In this document: positions 63,784-64,000 of the stretch, piece by piece | Layout: every line of letters begins with the position of its first letter | How positions within the stretch are numbered: the stretch's first letter is position 1 | Origin: Fragum whitleyi | Taxonomy: Eukaryota; Mollusca; Bivalvia; Cardiida; Cardiidae | Assembly (NCBI GenBank): GCA_948146395.1 | Contig: OX411543.1 | Location: forward strand, 57,093,689 to 57,157,688 | Length of the DNA: 64,000 nucleotides | Direction: 5' to 3' | Program-made: the position numbers and the translations under genes | The notes under the pieces: generated by a model | What the model was told of the DNA's origin: nothing | Seen by the model: the letters and a program-made list of their open reading frames with translations, nothing else | The model's database searches: none

Positions 63784-63861
63784 TCGATGGCTCAGCGCGA
63801 AACAGTTGTAATTGCCCATATGTTTACAGGCAGTTACAACTGTTTCGCACTGAGCCATCGA
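63784..63861. repeat. 78-bp hairpin repeat, family F, copy 3
   Basis: TCGATGGCTCAGCGCGAAAC-AGTTGTAATTGCC-CATATGTTTA-CAGGCAGTTACAACT-GTTTCGCACTGAGCCATCGA. Arms of about 33 bp nearly perfect, best copy of the three. Confidence 0.82.
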
Positions 63862-64000
63862 AATGCAAGACTTCTGAGGATAGAAGTATCGAAGGTGAAG
63901 GTTGTGAAATAAGCTCCCTAAAACTATAAGAAAGTCTGATTGAATGGAACCGTTTAAGAAAGGTCATGTTACACTATTTTTCATACTCCTTCATAATTGG

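Overview
The window is AT-rich animal genomic DNA, most likely from a bivalve mollusc. Three things point there: a spliced two-immunoglobulin-domain cell-surface gene, abundant short non-autonomous transposons, and two repeat families (starting AGCTCACCTGAGCACGAAG and AGCTCCACTGGC) that I recall from bivalve genomes. That recollection is not a database result. There is no bacterial-type gene, operon or CRISPR array.

Only one host protein gene is convincing. On the + strand, six exons join in frame (29333-29457, 37309-37528, 39291-39314, 43036-43335, 45603-45632, 46172-46308) into the last 277 residues of a Dpr / zwei-Ig (zig-8-like) protein. It has two Ig domains, a short linker and a hydrophobic C-terminal tail of the GPI-signal kind. 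The 5' exon or exons with the signal peptide were not found. Two of the exons are only 24 and 30 bases.

Almost everything else is repeat. Family A is a ~430-bp element with CAGTTA...TAACTG ends, usually TA next to the ends, and a ~65-bp palindrome in the middle; I count about 37 full or partial copies from 8.6 to 63.5 kb. Family B (4.0, 15.1, 19.1, 24.8, 34.8, 42.2, 54.6 kb) is a foldback element, often beside (TA)n. Families C (6.6, 10.4, 13.6 kb) and D (42.5, 50.8 kb) are palindromes carrying TGACGTCA sites. Family E (48.3, 53.8 kb) has inverted ends and 9-bp target duplications, as in Mutator-like elements. Family F is a ~78-bp hairpin present three times. Families G and H look like non-autonomous Helitron/Helentron elements. 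Three single TIR elements with TA target duplications lie at 40472-41491, 44038-44949 and 55134-55713. Two tRNA-headed SINE families and two decayed non-LTR retrotransposon ORFs (29985-30535 and 56370-58179) complete the picture.

Layout: 0-29 kb is repeats only. From 29.3 to 46.3 kb is the Ig gene, whose first visible intron is packed with a LINE relic, a Helitron-like element and family A copies, while the interval from exon 39.3 kb to 46.3 kb has no family A copy. From 46.3 to 64 kb is repeats again, with nested insertions at 47.4-48.7 kb and 61.1-62.8 kb that give a partial order of activity: A before A, A before E, and A before SINE-1.
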